In this document: piece by piece, positions 50,001-60,754 of the stretch
How positions within the stretch are numbered: position 1 is the stretch's first letter
How the letters are laid out: every line of letters begins with the position of its first letter
Source: Hanleya hanleyi
Lineage: Eukaryota; Mollusca; Polyplacophora; Lepidopleurida; Hanleyidae
Length of the DNA: 64,000 nucleotides
NCBI GenBank assembly: GCA_036873755.1
Contig: JAVTVY010006840.1
Span: 62,001 to 126,000 of the forward strand
Direction of reading: 5' to 3'
Translations under genes and position numbers: made by a program
Notes under the pieces: generated by a model
The model's input: the letters and a program-made list of their open reading frames with translations, nothing else
Database searches by the model: none
What the model was told of the DNA's origin: nothing

Positions 50001-50640
50001 TTGGACCCCGTAGAACGATCAGAATAGCTGATATAGAGTTGGATATGCGGAAATACAAGTTTTGGCCAAGGATATATCACAAGATCGTCCAAGCGTATCG
50101 GCGCTCTTTCACCGAATTGTTCGATCAGGTTGCGTTTTAATGGCTTCACAAAAGTATACTTTTCACTATTGACTTTGTATCTATAGGCAACAATCGAGCT
50201 TCTGAACTTTGTCATGATATTTGTTTGCACATACTTTTGTTCCGATCTTTTCTCGCGTTGAGCTATAGCGACAGTCACTTACTTCAGACTGTTGTACATT
50301 GCAACTGTAGAGTATAAGAGATAATTCGTATAAATCATTCAATGCGCTACACAAATCGATTTATTCCGATGAATGTAAATACTCCCCCAAGTGGAGAACC
50401 ATCGGCCAAGTAAATAATGTATGCGATGCCTTGATGAATTCAGTAAGAATTCTAGAATTAGACATTGAAGAATAATAGTATGAGAATGCAGATAAACCAT
50501 ATTCAGAATAAGGCAGACTACAGTTTCTAAACCATTTAGCCACTTGTAACATTTCCTCTGATAGCTTAATGTTTTGATGAAAAACAATATCTCACTATTT
50601 GGACACTGAAACGAAAGATTACTGGTCGGCATATTGCTCG
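47090..50640. other. No supported gene
   Basis: 'cagttggtgagtgaac' occurs at 46690 and 47158, with a close variant at 47212. A 96-codon frame at 47538 looks mildly protein-like but has no motif. Part of an X1-type 3' flank is at 47935-47985. Elsewhere AT-rich. Confidence 0.35.
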
Positions 50641-50649
50641 TGGATAATT

Positions 50650-51160
50650 ATGTCTAATACCGCTCAAGCCGGTGATAGGGGCCACGTGGGCATGTCTAAT
50701 ACCGCTCAAGCCGGTGATAGGGGCCACGTGGGCATGTCTAATACCGCTCAAGCCGGTGATAGGGGTCACGTGGGCATGTCTAATACCGCTCAAGCCGGTG
50801 ATAGGGGTCACGTGGGCATGTCTAATACCGCTCAAGCCGGTGATAGGGGTCACGTGGGCATGTCTAATACCGCTCAAGCCGGTGATAGGGGTCACGTGGG
50901 CATGTCGTGGGCACCGCTCAAGCCGGTGATAGGGGCCACGTGGGCATGTCTAATACCGCTCAAGCCGGTGATAGGGGCCACGTGGGCATGTCTAATACCG
51001 CTCAAGCCGGTGATAGGGGTCACGTGGGCATGTCTAATACCGCTCAAGCCGGTGATAGGGGTCACGTGGGCATGTCTAATACCGCTCAAGCCGGTGATAG
51101 GGGTCACGTGGGCATGTCTAATACCGCTCAAGCCGGTGATAGGGGTCACGTGGGCATGTC
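50650..51160 (+). repeat. 42 bp minisatellite, 12 units in two 6-unit blocks
   Basis: Unit 'ctaataccgctcaagccggt...gataggggYcacgtgggcatgt'. Variant order of Y is C C T T T T, then C C T T T T, with a 2-base-longer junction ('catgtcgtgggcaccgc') at 50901. As 42 is divisible by 3 and the unit lacks stops, several frames on both strands stay open, which gives misleadingly long ORFs. Confidence 0.97.
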
Positions 51161-51253
51161 GTTCAAGATGTGCACATGAACATTTACAATATAATCTAAA
51201 ATACAAATCATCACAATGGTCATTTTTGGTTCTTGTGATGTTTTTAGATATTC

Positions 51254-51565
51254 AGCCAGAAGAGAGAAAGAATTAGGGTTTAACGTCACATTCAGTAATA
51301 TTTCAACCAACAAAACACAATAGCAATCTGTTGATCAAATCTACGGTCATATAACTGTAGAATATTCAAGATGATGGGATGATTTGAAGATCCACTTTTA
51401 ATCGCTTGAAGACATGACAGTGAATCTGAGAATGTGACATATTTATTCTTTTATTCGACCCAATATCTTCTAAAACTAACAAAAGAGCTTTGGCTTCGGC
51501 AGCGAATATCGAACTTTTACCTGGTATGCAGTCAGGAGACTGGCATGTGAAGTCATATGACATTT
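51254..51565 (-). mobile_element. LINE fragment with RNase H core and 3' tail
   Basis: Reading the minus strand, SIFAAEAKALLLVLEDI and, after a frameshift, FSDSLSCLQAIKSGSSN give the central RNase H domain (E...A....LxxAL and SDSxS motifs). The sequence then jumps to the 3' UTR motif gtgacgttaaaccctaat and a (CT)-rich tail. The copy is truncated at its 5' end and internally deleted. It sits about 90 bases beyond the 42 bp minisatellite. Confidence 0.75.
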
Positions 51566-53116
51566 TTAATTGACGACCTTATGCTTGAACACTTGTAGCA
51601 ATGTGATTGATTGATTGATCGTAATACAACTTAAATAGTGGAATTTTTTTTTCAAATACTCTGTCGAAATTAAATGTTTGTTGTGAACCAACTAAGTAAA
51701 ATTAATTTTTTTTCGAATACGGTTATTTTTTGCCATGGCAGCAATCGCAATTCAATAGAAATAAATTGAATACGAATTTGTGCTTCAAATCTATTTTTTT
51801 TTTAATGGTCGATGGCCCAACTTTGTATTATATATGTATATGATACGGCGATTTACGTGTTATCTAAACATAAAATAAAAACTGAATGTGCATTTCTATA
51901 AAGAAAATATTTATTTATTATAATATTTTGCTATTGTTATTTTTGTATTAATCCTAGAAGATAGTGCTCCAGCTTGATGGGCGTCTATATCATACAGTAA
52001 GTCTGTGGCCTCCAGTCATTCTGTGGCTTCCAGTAATTCTGTGTCCTCAGATTTATATTTCATTTTCTTGGTATTATACTCCTCGAAAAAGTGCCAAGCA
52101 AGTTCTGTAGCAGAAAGAATCAGTGTACGACTTAAGATGATGGCTATACATTTAGTTTCTGATAACGCATTATTGTGAAATATTCGCATGTGATCATACG
52201 TCATAAATAAGCAGTAAAATAATGTACATGCAATTCACGCCTCAGATGTTTACTTTCGCAGTAGAATTCTATAGAAAATACAGGACAATTTCGCATTGCA
52301 TTAAACGATCAACCATGGAATCTACAAAAGCCGTAAGACGCACTACATGCACGACAAAGTGACTTGACAACAATACGAGATTTGGAATGAATCCAAAGTC
52401 CGCCTTGTTGTGACAATGGATCATAATATGTATACATATTTACTTCGTTTGACTGTATGTGCCATGTTTAAACATGTACGGGCCTAACATTGAATATAAC
52501 TGAAGATCAACATATAGATACACATGGTCGGATTTACCTGTGATATTGACATATAACATGTATATGATCGGAATCTGCGTGATAATTTAGACATTCCACC
52601 ATTTTCCTTGATGGTATGTGACATAACACATACTAGTTACTGCATGGTTATATTTTACCGTTATTAACTGATAGACCGACTTTCGCTGATTTTCACTGGA
52701 TATACCAACAACATATCCAAAGGAAAGCAATGTCTGAAATGATTACCTCGTGTTATATGCTGAGACGATTTGGCTATTGAATGCCGATGAAACTGGTGCC
52801 TGAAGACTACGCTAAAATTCCCAGGCCAAAAAAAGTGTTTGCTATGTGCTAGATGGTGCAGATTGAAGGATATTTTACTAAAGGGGAATAAATTTTAATA
52901 CGGTTCCGAATTTTCCAGCAATACGAGAACACCTTTAAAAAACAAATGTGATTTATTCATTGGAGTCCAGCCCAAGTTGTGATACTGCTTCTCCAAAAAG
53001 AGGCGTATTCAAGAAAATATTACTCACTTATCGTGGTGAGAAATGTATTGCTGCCCTGTGGTTTGCTGACTTGGAGGGAAGTTTGAGATTTGGAAGCAGA
53101 ATAAACCATCTTTATT
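51566..53116. other. No gene seen; upstream of the Stum/SPEC3 gene
   Basis: Very AT-rich (51590-51960). The promoter or a 5' UTR exon of the gene may lie here, but no reliable signal was found. Confidence 0.4.
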
Positions 53117-53336
53117 ATGGATCCTCCACCCCCTTACGAAAGAACTGCATCAGAAACCAGTGAGGCATATTCCCGTGGTTCCGGCTCAACTCGCGTTTCT
53201 ATACTGGATTTAGAAAGAGCATACGAGGAAGATAGATTCGCACAAAGAAGGGATTGTTTCAAATTGATGATGCCCCGGATGCACATGTACATGGCTGGAA
53301 CATGCGCAGTCAGTAATTTTATACTTCCGGGATTTG
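53117..53336 (+). CDS. Stum/SPEC3-family membrane protein, exon 1
   Basis: First coding exon of a Stum/SPEC3-like protein (predicted total 151 residues over three exons). It starts at the ATG at 53117 and runs 73 codons plus one base to a strong donor (TTTG|GTAAGTAAATG). The N-terminus is polar and acidic, with a PPxY motif at residues 4-7 (PPPY) that could bind WW domains. From about residue 52 it becomes hydrophobic and ends in NFILPGFG, the family's conserved entry to the first membrane segment. The split glycine codon is completed exactly by the exon at 57992. Family knowledge: Drosophila Stum is needed for mechanosensing in proprioceptive neurons, and SPEC3 is tied to ciliated ectoderm in sea urchins; both are small multipass membrane proteins. 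No 5' UTR exon or promoter could be fixed. Confidence 0.8.
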
Positions 53337-54109
53337 GTAAGTAAATGTAGGCTTCGTAATAGTAGCATATGGTATCAACTACGCATAGAAGTACAACTCA
53401 TACTCAATTTCTTGATGTTGCTCTTCCTTCTTCATATTTTCATTTTGGTGAACCTTTCGTCGTTTACACGAATGATACTGACATTATTAAAATAGCCCTA
53501 AATAATCTCGGCAGCTACCTGAGGCAGGTTTTGAACATCTCACTCTACTTATTTCAAAATATCACGTGCGCTGCGTCAACCAATCTGTCGTCGTTAGCCC
53601 AACCACCTCAGTGGGGCATAATACCCCGGTCACCAGTCAGATTTTCGCACAGGGTTTCCGCCCAACCAATAAAATATTGGAAGCCCTATTCATGCAACGT
53701 TCAGACCACTTTCCAGTTGTGTTGTGTTATACCTCTGCTGACATAGTCATACGAAGAAGCTATACGGAGAATGCTCTAACGAGTATCTTCCACCGCTGAT
53801 ATCAGTGAGCATATGCTTATAGACATGAGAGTATAAGACTTTTAGAGTTATCACAATTATTTAGTTTACCGTATTCCTCAAATCTCTACTTCGCTGGATC
53901 AAGATCGAAGTATGTACGGTTAAGTCCCGGACATCGTTCTCCGACGAGAGAGACAGTCGACTCGTGTGGATGGGTGTTACTCCTGGCCCAGGAGAGTATG
54001 CTCAACAGAAAGGGGATGGCGATGGTCAAATTTAGATGCCCAGATGATTCGCAGCAAACTGCCACCAAAAACCCGATCGTACATGTGAATGTACCCTCCT
54101 GCATTCCTC

Positions 54110-54400
54110 CGAAGTCAGTTTAGTCATCCAAAGGATGCTAGGTCCCCCGCCGAAATGACAGCCATAGTTTTGAGAGCGTTTTTGGTCACAGGGGATGAAC
54201 ATGAGGAAGGCAACTTCATAGGCGTAGGAAGCGGAAGGGTCTTTCCGCCTCCCCATGTTTTGAGGTCGACTGAACGGCTGACTGTCGATGAGTGATGCTG
54301 TAATATAGTTTCCACGCAGTGAAGCACAAAAATTATGTAAACACTGTTAGTATATTTCAAGCTCCAGCTACAATATTTATGCTGTTATTCATCGATAATT
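54110..54400 (-). repeat. Satellite-terminus repeat (minus)
   Basis: Inverted counterpart of 41850-42055, including the 'ctaggtcccccgccgaaat' end. Confidence 0.75.
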
Positions 54401-56075
54401 CGTCTCTCAACAGACAGTTATTGCCCGGAAACCAAATTTAGATTTTGATACCAGTTGTAGGCGTACGTAAGTAAAATATCATCCCAAGCATGATCCCCTT
54501 GCCTGGTATATGCACACCAAATTTGAAACGAATCCGATGAGCAGTTCTCAAGTTATTGTCCAGAAACAAATTTCGGATTTTTTCATCATGTGACGCGACC
54601 TGTAAGTGGGGGAACACAATCCCAAGGGATATCTCATTGTGCTCTCTAAGAAAAGTTGAGTAAATTTTCACTCAAGTAAGAGTGGAAATTCATCCCACTC
54701 AAAACTTGAGTGAGATTTTCACTCAACTTGAGTAACTTTTCACTCAACTTGAGTTAAATGCACTCAACTTGAGTGACATTCACTCAAGCATAAGAGTGGA
54801 AATTCATCCCACTCAAGTTGAGTAAACTTGGGTGGTTTCAACTCAAGTTGAGTGAAAAATAACTCAAGTTGAGTGAAAAGTAACTCAAGTTTGAGTGAAC
54901 AGGCGCATTTCACTCAAACTTGAGTGGAACAGTTCACTCAAGTTTTTTTAGAGAGTGTGGTATGTTACAGGTGTAGCAAATTTGAGAAGAATCCGAGGAG
55001 GGTCGTCAAGGTATTGCCCTGAAAACAAATTTAGATTTTGCCACTAGCTGGCTCTCTTTGTAGGCACAAGAGTGCGAAACACAATCCCAAGCGACATCTT
55101 ATGACATATGAATACCCGATTTGAAAAAAATCCGATGAGTAGTTGTCAAATTATTGCCCGAAAACAAATTTGGAATTTTTCCACACGGTGGCGACACAGA
55201 AGCGGGCGAAATCCAATCCAAGGGACATCTCATGGCATGGTATAAGCACACTAAATTTGAGAAGAATCCGAGGAGGGTCTTCAAGTTTTTGCCCGGAAAC
55301 CAAATTTAGATATTGACACCAGGTGGCGCCAACTGTAAGCGCAATCTCAAGCGACATCTTATGTCATGGCATATTCATACCAAATTTTAGAAGAATACGC
55401 TGCGCGGTTATCAAGTTATTGCACGGAAACCAAATTAACACCCTGTATGTGCCAGTGGGCGAAACTCAATACCAAGTTACGTCGCATATGGCAGGATATT
55501 TCCATGTTAAATTTGAGAAGAGTCCGATGAGAGTTTCTCAAGTTATTTCGAAATTATCAAAGTTATCGCTTGAAGCACGAAAGTACGAAATGAATCCTAG
55601 TGGCGCCACCTACAAGCAAATCTTGCTGAAACATCTTGTCGCAAGGAATGCATATGCCGAATTTCGGAGGAATCCGTCGACGCATTCCAAAGTTATTGCT
55701 TGCGAGAATTCGCACGAATATCCACAGAGGGATGGAACGAACCTTTGTGGCACATTCAGGCATTTCTTGTTGAAACGCAATACCAATCGACATCTTATCG
55801 CAAGGAACGCATATGTCAAATGTAGTGTTTCGAAGCTATCGCTTGCGAAGAATTTTAACGGACTTGAAACATGGTATATTCACACCAATATGAATCTTCT
55901 ACATGCACAGAAGTTTGGAACAAGCGCTAACTTCTGGTGGATATTGCTGAAGCGCAATACAAATCGATGTCTTGTCGCAAGGAATGCATGTGCCAAATTC
56001 CAGAGGAATCCGGCAAAATGTTTGGAAGTTATCTCTTGCGAAGAATTTGGACGGACATCAACGGACACGAAAAAG
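54400..56075 (-). repeat. Satellite array (minus), interrupted by a TIR element
   Basis: Monomers of about 165-175 bp with 'aaatttgagaagaatccga', 'caagttattgcccggaaac' and 'ggtggcgcca' on the plus strand. The part at 55560-56075 is clearly the 172 bp satellite of 38.2 kb in reverse. All lies inside intron 1 of the Stum/SPEC3 gene. Confidence 0.8.
54642..54955. mobile_element. 314 bp TIR element of 'actcaagttgagt' palindromes
   Basis: Ends 'ctctctaagaaaagttgag' and, inverted, 'actcaagtttttttagagag'. The interior is almost entirely degenerate copies of the palindrome 'actcaagttgagt'. TGTG flanks both sides (54638-54641 and 54956-54959), a possible 4 bp target duplication. Inserted in the satellite array. 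Confidence 0.85.
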
Positions 56076-56249
56076 TGAGACCCAAATAAAGGTGTTATTT
56101 CAGAGGCATTGTCTTGCTATAATAGTATGGCATTATCACATTAGGGAACAGCGAGACAATAAATAACAATATATCTGAGGCAGGGCTTGGTTTCGAGGGT
56201 AGAACATGGAACCAGAAATTCTTCGACAACTTAATGTTGTTATATACTG

Positions 56250-56665
56250 GTGTCAGGCCATTTCGGTCCTAGAATTTCGTCCCACGACATTTCCACAGTA
56301 AGTGGGGGATACGACATTTCGGTCCGCGACTTTTCGGTATTTAAATTCTTAATTTAATAGTAAGTATTTCATCAACATGTATGTAAGCTTTGCTTTACAT
56401 CTGTAAATAATAAATCACAAGTAATAAATCACCCACTCGTGCACATGCGAATTTTGTTTGTTCTATCTAATTTAGTATCTCGAATTATAAGGTAGAATTA
56501 GTGTGAAATGATGACCCGGATAAAAAATAGGCTTCTGTATTAAGACCACATGCATGTGTGATGAAGGTTTGGTGTTCCTAGGTATACTCATTGTTGAGAC
56601 AAAATTTGACTGCTGAAATGTTCCGCGATGCCCGCCGAAATGTCGCGGACCGACATGTCGTGGAT
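56250..56665. mobile_element. TIR element with 'cgacatttcggtccgcgac' ends (MITE)
   Basis: Left 'cgacatttcggtccgcgac' (56312) is mirrored by 'gtcgcggaccgacatgtcg' (56642). The outer parts hold further 'catttcggtcc' units. About 410 bp, AT-rich core, no coding. Lies in intron 1. Confidence 0.75.
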
Positions 56666-56669
56666 CCGT

Positions 56670-57990
56670 ATGTGCTGGTTAATATATAGTGTAGTTGTCT
56701 GCTGAGGATTATACGGTATTCCAACTTTCATAGCGTATCACTACATATGTATTGCATACGACCATCGGACAGTTCCCGTGAAGGCTCAGTGGGAATGTTT
56801 TCGTGGATAACATTTCGTTCGATGGCAGACGTATGGCAGCACCCATTTATGACCAGTTATGTTCAATTAAATATATCCCTCTAGTATAATTATCGGTAGG
56901 TCAACAGGAGAAATATAAATAAATGCGGCAAGCAACAAATTCACACGGGAAGTCTTGCCACTGTGAACCGAATATGTCACTTGATCCACAAATGGACCGC
57001 TATTCATTAGACTTCGTTTCAAAATGGTCCCACGGAAATGCCTGTTTTTCTGTAGACCTTTAAGGGAATTCTAGCACGAGACAAATTTGATCGATCTAAA
57101 AGCTTGCGATGACACTTTTGGGTATTTAGCATCAATACCCTTCAAATGTCACCAGCTACCATGCTTCTATTGGGTTGTTTGAGCTTTTAATTCCAGTTCA
57201 ATTATCTGGTATTTATATTAACAGCCAGAAAAAGTGCTACATGAACAGATTTATTACTTATAGTGTAAATACATATAAAATGTTAACCCTTTGCACCCTA
57301 ACCCTAAGCAATTTTCACTCCTTTAAAATAAGCCATTACGGTAAAATGGATAAATTTGACCATATTTGACTTGCTTTACAGAAAATTCTACGCTATCGAT
57401 TTCAATAAAATTTATCATGATTGTTGTCCTTCCATTCACGGGTCAAGCAAAAGCTGGGAACGTGATTTCAATATTCAGATTGTTCGCACCTTGAAAAAGC
57501 ACTGAGGCAGTTGAAAAATGACTCTTCGTTCAGGCAGCCACTGAAGTCAAGATCCAACGATTTGCGCATTTAGGCTCTACTACTGTACTCTGAATTTTAA
57601 GTTATAAAAGTGGAGGAAGTCTCACTAGGGAACTATATTGTGATTCGCTTTTAGGCAAGCGATTATTCATGCAAAACAGTGGACTGCGCCTGAAAAGTGG
57701 GTCGCGGGGAGGTTTGGGGTACATGACGATAAATATGTAACGCATTCGCCCTCAATTTTAAAGCGGAGAATCATGGAAGAATACTACCCAATATGTCGGG
57801 GCGTGATAACACCTGAATAACGGATTAATCGATATTTTGTCGAATATTTGTTCGTGTCGTTTTGCATATAAACAGTGCAACTCATCTTATAACGTCTCAA
57901 GATTGAATATGCATCAGAAGTGTAAAAAGATCGTCACTTTATCAGCCAGACTAACTGATTATGTGATCATTGTATCTCATTTTATTTTCA
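56670..57990. other. Intron 1, right part
   Basis: AT-rich intron sequence. Apart from the acceptor at 57991 nothing recognisable. Confidence 0.6.
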
Positions 57991-57991
57991 G

Positions 57992-58180
57992 GAACAATTC
58001 TGGCTGCATTTTCCGTATTTTTCTGCTGTGCTAAATCCAATGACTTGACGACTGTGGAAATATTCACTTCGTTTTTAATCGGCGTTCTAATTGGCTTACT
58101 CCAAATGCTCCTTGTTCCGGTTCTTTTGATTGGCTGGATTTGGAGCGTTGTCTGGGGCCTTGCTATGATAGGAGTTTCCG
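57992..58180 (+). CDS. Stum/SPEC3-family membrane protein, exon 2 (membrane core)
   Basis: Exon bounded by a pyrimidine-rich acceptor (TTTATTTTCAG|GAAC) and a consensus donor (TTCCG|GTAAGTAATA), phase 1 on both sides. Joined to exon 1 it reads ...LPGFGTILAAFSVFFCC, followed by a polar loop with a TTVEIFTSF stretch and then a second long hydrophobic run ending LIGWIWSVVWGLAMIGVS. The paired cysteines after the first helix and the GWIWSxxWG signature are what identify the Stum/SPEC3 family. The product should have two or three membrane helices. Intron 1 is about 4.65 kb and holds satellite DNA and two TIR elements; intron 2 is only 119 bases. Confidence 0.85.
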
Positions 58181-58299
58181 GTAAGTAATATTGCAATTGA
58201 CTTCATATTTGAGACAAAATGTTCGACTACTATTATTGACATTTTGCCTACGCAGTTAAACTATTGAATGACATTCCCAGCTAGTTTTTCTCGTTTCAG

Positions 58300-58346
58300 C
58301 TACAGCCTCCTACTTCATACTTACAGGGTTTCTGTCTCCTACCTGA
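58300..58346 (+). CDS. Stum/SPEC3-family membrane protein, probable last exon
   Basis: A good acceptor (TTCTCGTTTCAG|CTACAG) lies 119 bases after exon 2. In the required phase the split codon becomes Ala and the frame gives 15 residues (ATASYFILTGFLSPT) before TGA at 58344-58346. That length fits the short tail of the family, but the tail is poorly conserved, so this exon rests on splice signals and phase only. An AATAAA poly(A) signal follows at 58510. An alternative is that a different 3' exon lies further downstream. Confidence 0.5.
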
Positions 58347-58509
58347 CAAATCAGAATTCTGAGTTAACTGCCTCAAACAGGATGTTTATCTGCTGTTGTC
58401 ATGAAGAGTCTGCATTCTTAACGCTTCTCTCTAGTTTCCTCCAATCGCAGAAACGTGGCACAGCGTCGCAAACACTTGCCCGTTGTGTTAAACCCTGCCA
58501 AAGAAGGAA

Positions 58510-58515
58510 AATAAA
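58510..58515 (+). terminator. Candidate poly(A) signal of the Stum/SPEC3 gene
   Basis: AATAAA lies 164 bases after the predicted stop codon, on the coding strand, and is the first such hexamer after the stop. It was not tested against transcript data. Confidence 0.4.
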
Positions 58516-58519
58516 GTAG

Positions 58520-59145
58520 CTGTCGGTCAAGACGAATTCACTGCTAGTCTCGTGTCTTGAAGACTCTCAGGTCTGATGCTTGTTCACACTGTCAGAAGGA
58601 TTGAGTTTGGGCATGACGTACCCAAAATATTTGGGAAAAAAGGACCTAAAATGTTTTGATCAAAATGAAATTTGACCCAAATCTCACGTGTATAGCCCAA
58701 CAATGCCTGGTCAATTTGACCCAATCCTTCGGTCATTGCAGCGGTTATTTCAAGATACGAACAGAGCGAATGACCAGATAAAGCGATATTACATGTATAC
58801 GCGCTCTGCATAGAGAGATTAAGGAAAGTAGTACGGATGACCTTTTGGCAACATTGTTTACTTTGACCGCGTCAAATACAGCTGTCGTGTTAGGGAATAT
58901 CATTGTTTAGATGATGCATTAGCAGTCAGTCAATCGTCAGTGGTTGCTGGGATCGGCCAGTCTTCAATTATATCATATTTGCGTATAATGGGATTTCATT
59001 AAATTACCTTCTGACCCGTTTGTCTGTTGCCAAGTTGGAAGATTCTTCTACATTATGCTGTACATGGCTAGTCGCACATATCCAGTTAATCATATCGTAG
59101 TTAGTTATATTGTCGCTACATGGCCGAGATACTGCTGAATGCTTA
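58520..59145. other. No gene seen
   Basis: Sequence after the Stum/SPEC3 poly(A) signal. 'ttgtcgctacatggccgaga' at 59110 resembles a worn LINE 3' end. Confidence 0.4.
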
Positions 59146-59224
59146 GGAGTTAATGACCGCCTTAGTGAATATTATCGTGTAATAATTATACACGATAATA
59201 TTCACTAAGGCGGTCATTAACTCC
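59146..59224. repeat. 79 bp perfect palindrome
   Basis: Two perfect 36-base arms (59146-59181, 59189-59224) around the 7-base centre 'ataatta'. Confidence 0.97.
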
Positions 59225-60200
59225 ATTCTAACATGCACAATGATAACCATTTCCTCATTTCATAAGCAGAATGGCAAATTTTCTGCAAATTTATCCCGTT
59301 TTGGTGCAAGATTTTCGTGACTGGTTTGCTCACGCGTGCTGTCCGTTCACGAGCTGCAGCTGTGTGAACTCCGCCCACTACGCAGTAAATGAACCAATCG
59401 TCGCTCAGCTTTGCAGCACCGCGTCACAAGAATGAGACGCCACCAGTTCGGCACGTGAATGAAACAGATCACAACAAACAAATGAAGATTATCGTGTGAT
59501 AACCCCAGTATGTTTTGAGGTCTGGACCAATCAGCGCACGGCTATAACATGGAGCATGTTAGAATATACGATAAACCATAACTCCCTCCTTCTCCAGATA
59601 TATGGATGTCATCTTTCCTACAACTTTGACTACCATAAATTCCGACCCCCAAAAAATGAATGTGCGTGTTATATAGTGGATTCTTCGATACAACGAATGA
59701 TACTTTTACGTTAGCCTCCCCCCCTCCCCACAAACGCCCCTCCCTCATGACGAGTTAACCAATACCAGCATGCTTATCGGCATTAACAACATAATTCATG
59801 ATCCATAATCAACAACTGTTGCTTCAGATGAAGAATATAGTATAGTAGAGAACCACGGAAGTATTGGAAAACAACGACACTGATGTATGTACTAATTTAG
59901 AGAGTATTTATTATACCGTACACAACGTCTACACACGCAATCTGTGTTTTATTTCTTTCAGATATCAAATATTATATTTCAAGCAGCAATTTGTATTCAT
60001 CTGAAGAAAGGCTATTGAATAAAATGTGTAAACGAACAACAACATTAAAGCATGTTATAGAAATAAACGTGATGAAATCACATATCCTTGTAAGCATGGT
60101 GTAGTAGTAAGCTGTTCGAAGTTAAATAAATATGTTGCTTTTAATTGAAATTTTTGATTAAATAATACTACATCAAATATCCAATGTCTTGGTTTAATGT
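59225..60200. other. No gene seen
   Basis: Short frames only; mixed composition. Confidence 0.4.
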
Positions 60201-60434
60201 AACACGAAGCGACGTCCAATTTCCGTCGCCCCATTGGATCCCGTGATCAAAGAGGGATTAGATCCTGCCATTGGTGATAAATTTAGGAAACGTGGGGACA
60301 TTAATTTTTGGCATGACGTGTTAGCTTCATTAAAGAGGAAATTTCCCTCTTCTAAAGATACACATCATTGGTTATTTCTAAGATCAAATATCCCGAGCTC
60401 GTGTCGAGAAGTCGTTAACCAGCTTGATTTGTGA
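60201..60434 (+). pseudogene. Coding-like orphan frame, C-terminal fragment
   Basis: Seventy-seven codons are open between a TAA and a TGA with no convincing ATG near the start. The composition is strikingly protein-like, with DPVIKEGLDPAIGDKFRK and NFWHDVLASLKRKF, balanced charges and few low-complexity stretches. I do not recognise the family. The lack of an ATG and the flanking non-coding sequence suggest the tail of a retrotransposon or host gene, or an internal exon whose acceptor I cannot place. Confidence 0.3.
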
Positions 60435-60580
60435 CTTATCAAGGTATTGGATACAGCGATCTCTAAAATTACACTGGCCAATTACCGCGTCCTTTCAAGT
60501 CACATCAAAGTTCCCCGTTGGTGAAAGCATTGTGTGCACTGTTGTATGTTACCAGAGCGGTGGCAAAGTCATCTGCTTAA

Positions 60581-60751
60581 AGGTACCGCTTTGACGGTCC
60601 CAATGTGTGTAACGGTACCGCTTTGACGGTCCCAATGTGTGTAACGGTACCGCTTTGACGGTCCCAATGTGTGTAACGGTACTGCTTTGTCCCGGTGTGT
60701 GTAACGGTATTGCTTTAACGGTTCCAGTATCGCTTTAATGGTTCCCATGTC
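60581..60751 (+). repeat. 32 bp minisatellite
   Basis: Three clean units of 'ggtaccgctttgacggtccc' plus 'aatgtgtgtaac' followed by two or three shortened, diverged units. Confidence 0.92.
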
Positions 60752-60754
60752 GCA

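Noticed and set aside
50599..51276. Long open frames (225 codons plus, more than 100 minus) over the 42 bp repeats
   Set aside because: The unit length is a multiple of three and lacks stops, so several frames on both strands are open at once. No start context or homology.
53369..53746. 125-codon frame within intron 1 of the Stum/SPEC3 gene
   Set aside because: It starts at a non-conserved position 30 bases into the intron, with no splice signals or motifs; chance frame.
57286..57310. 'ccctaaccctaa' telomere-like motif
   Set aside because: Only two units; too short to be an interstitial telomere.
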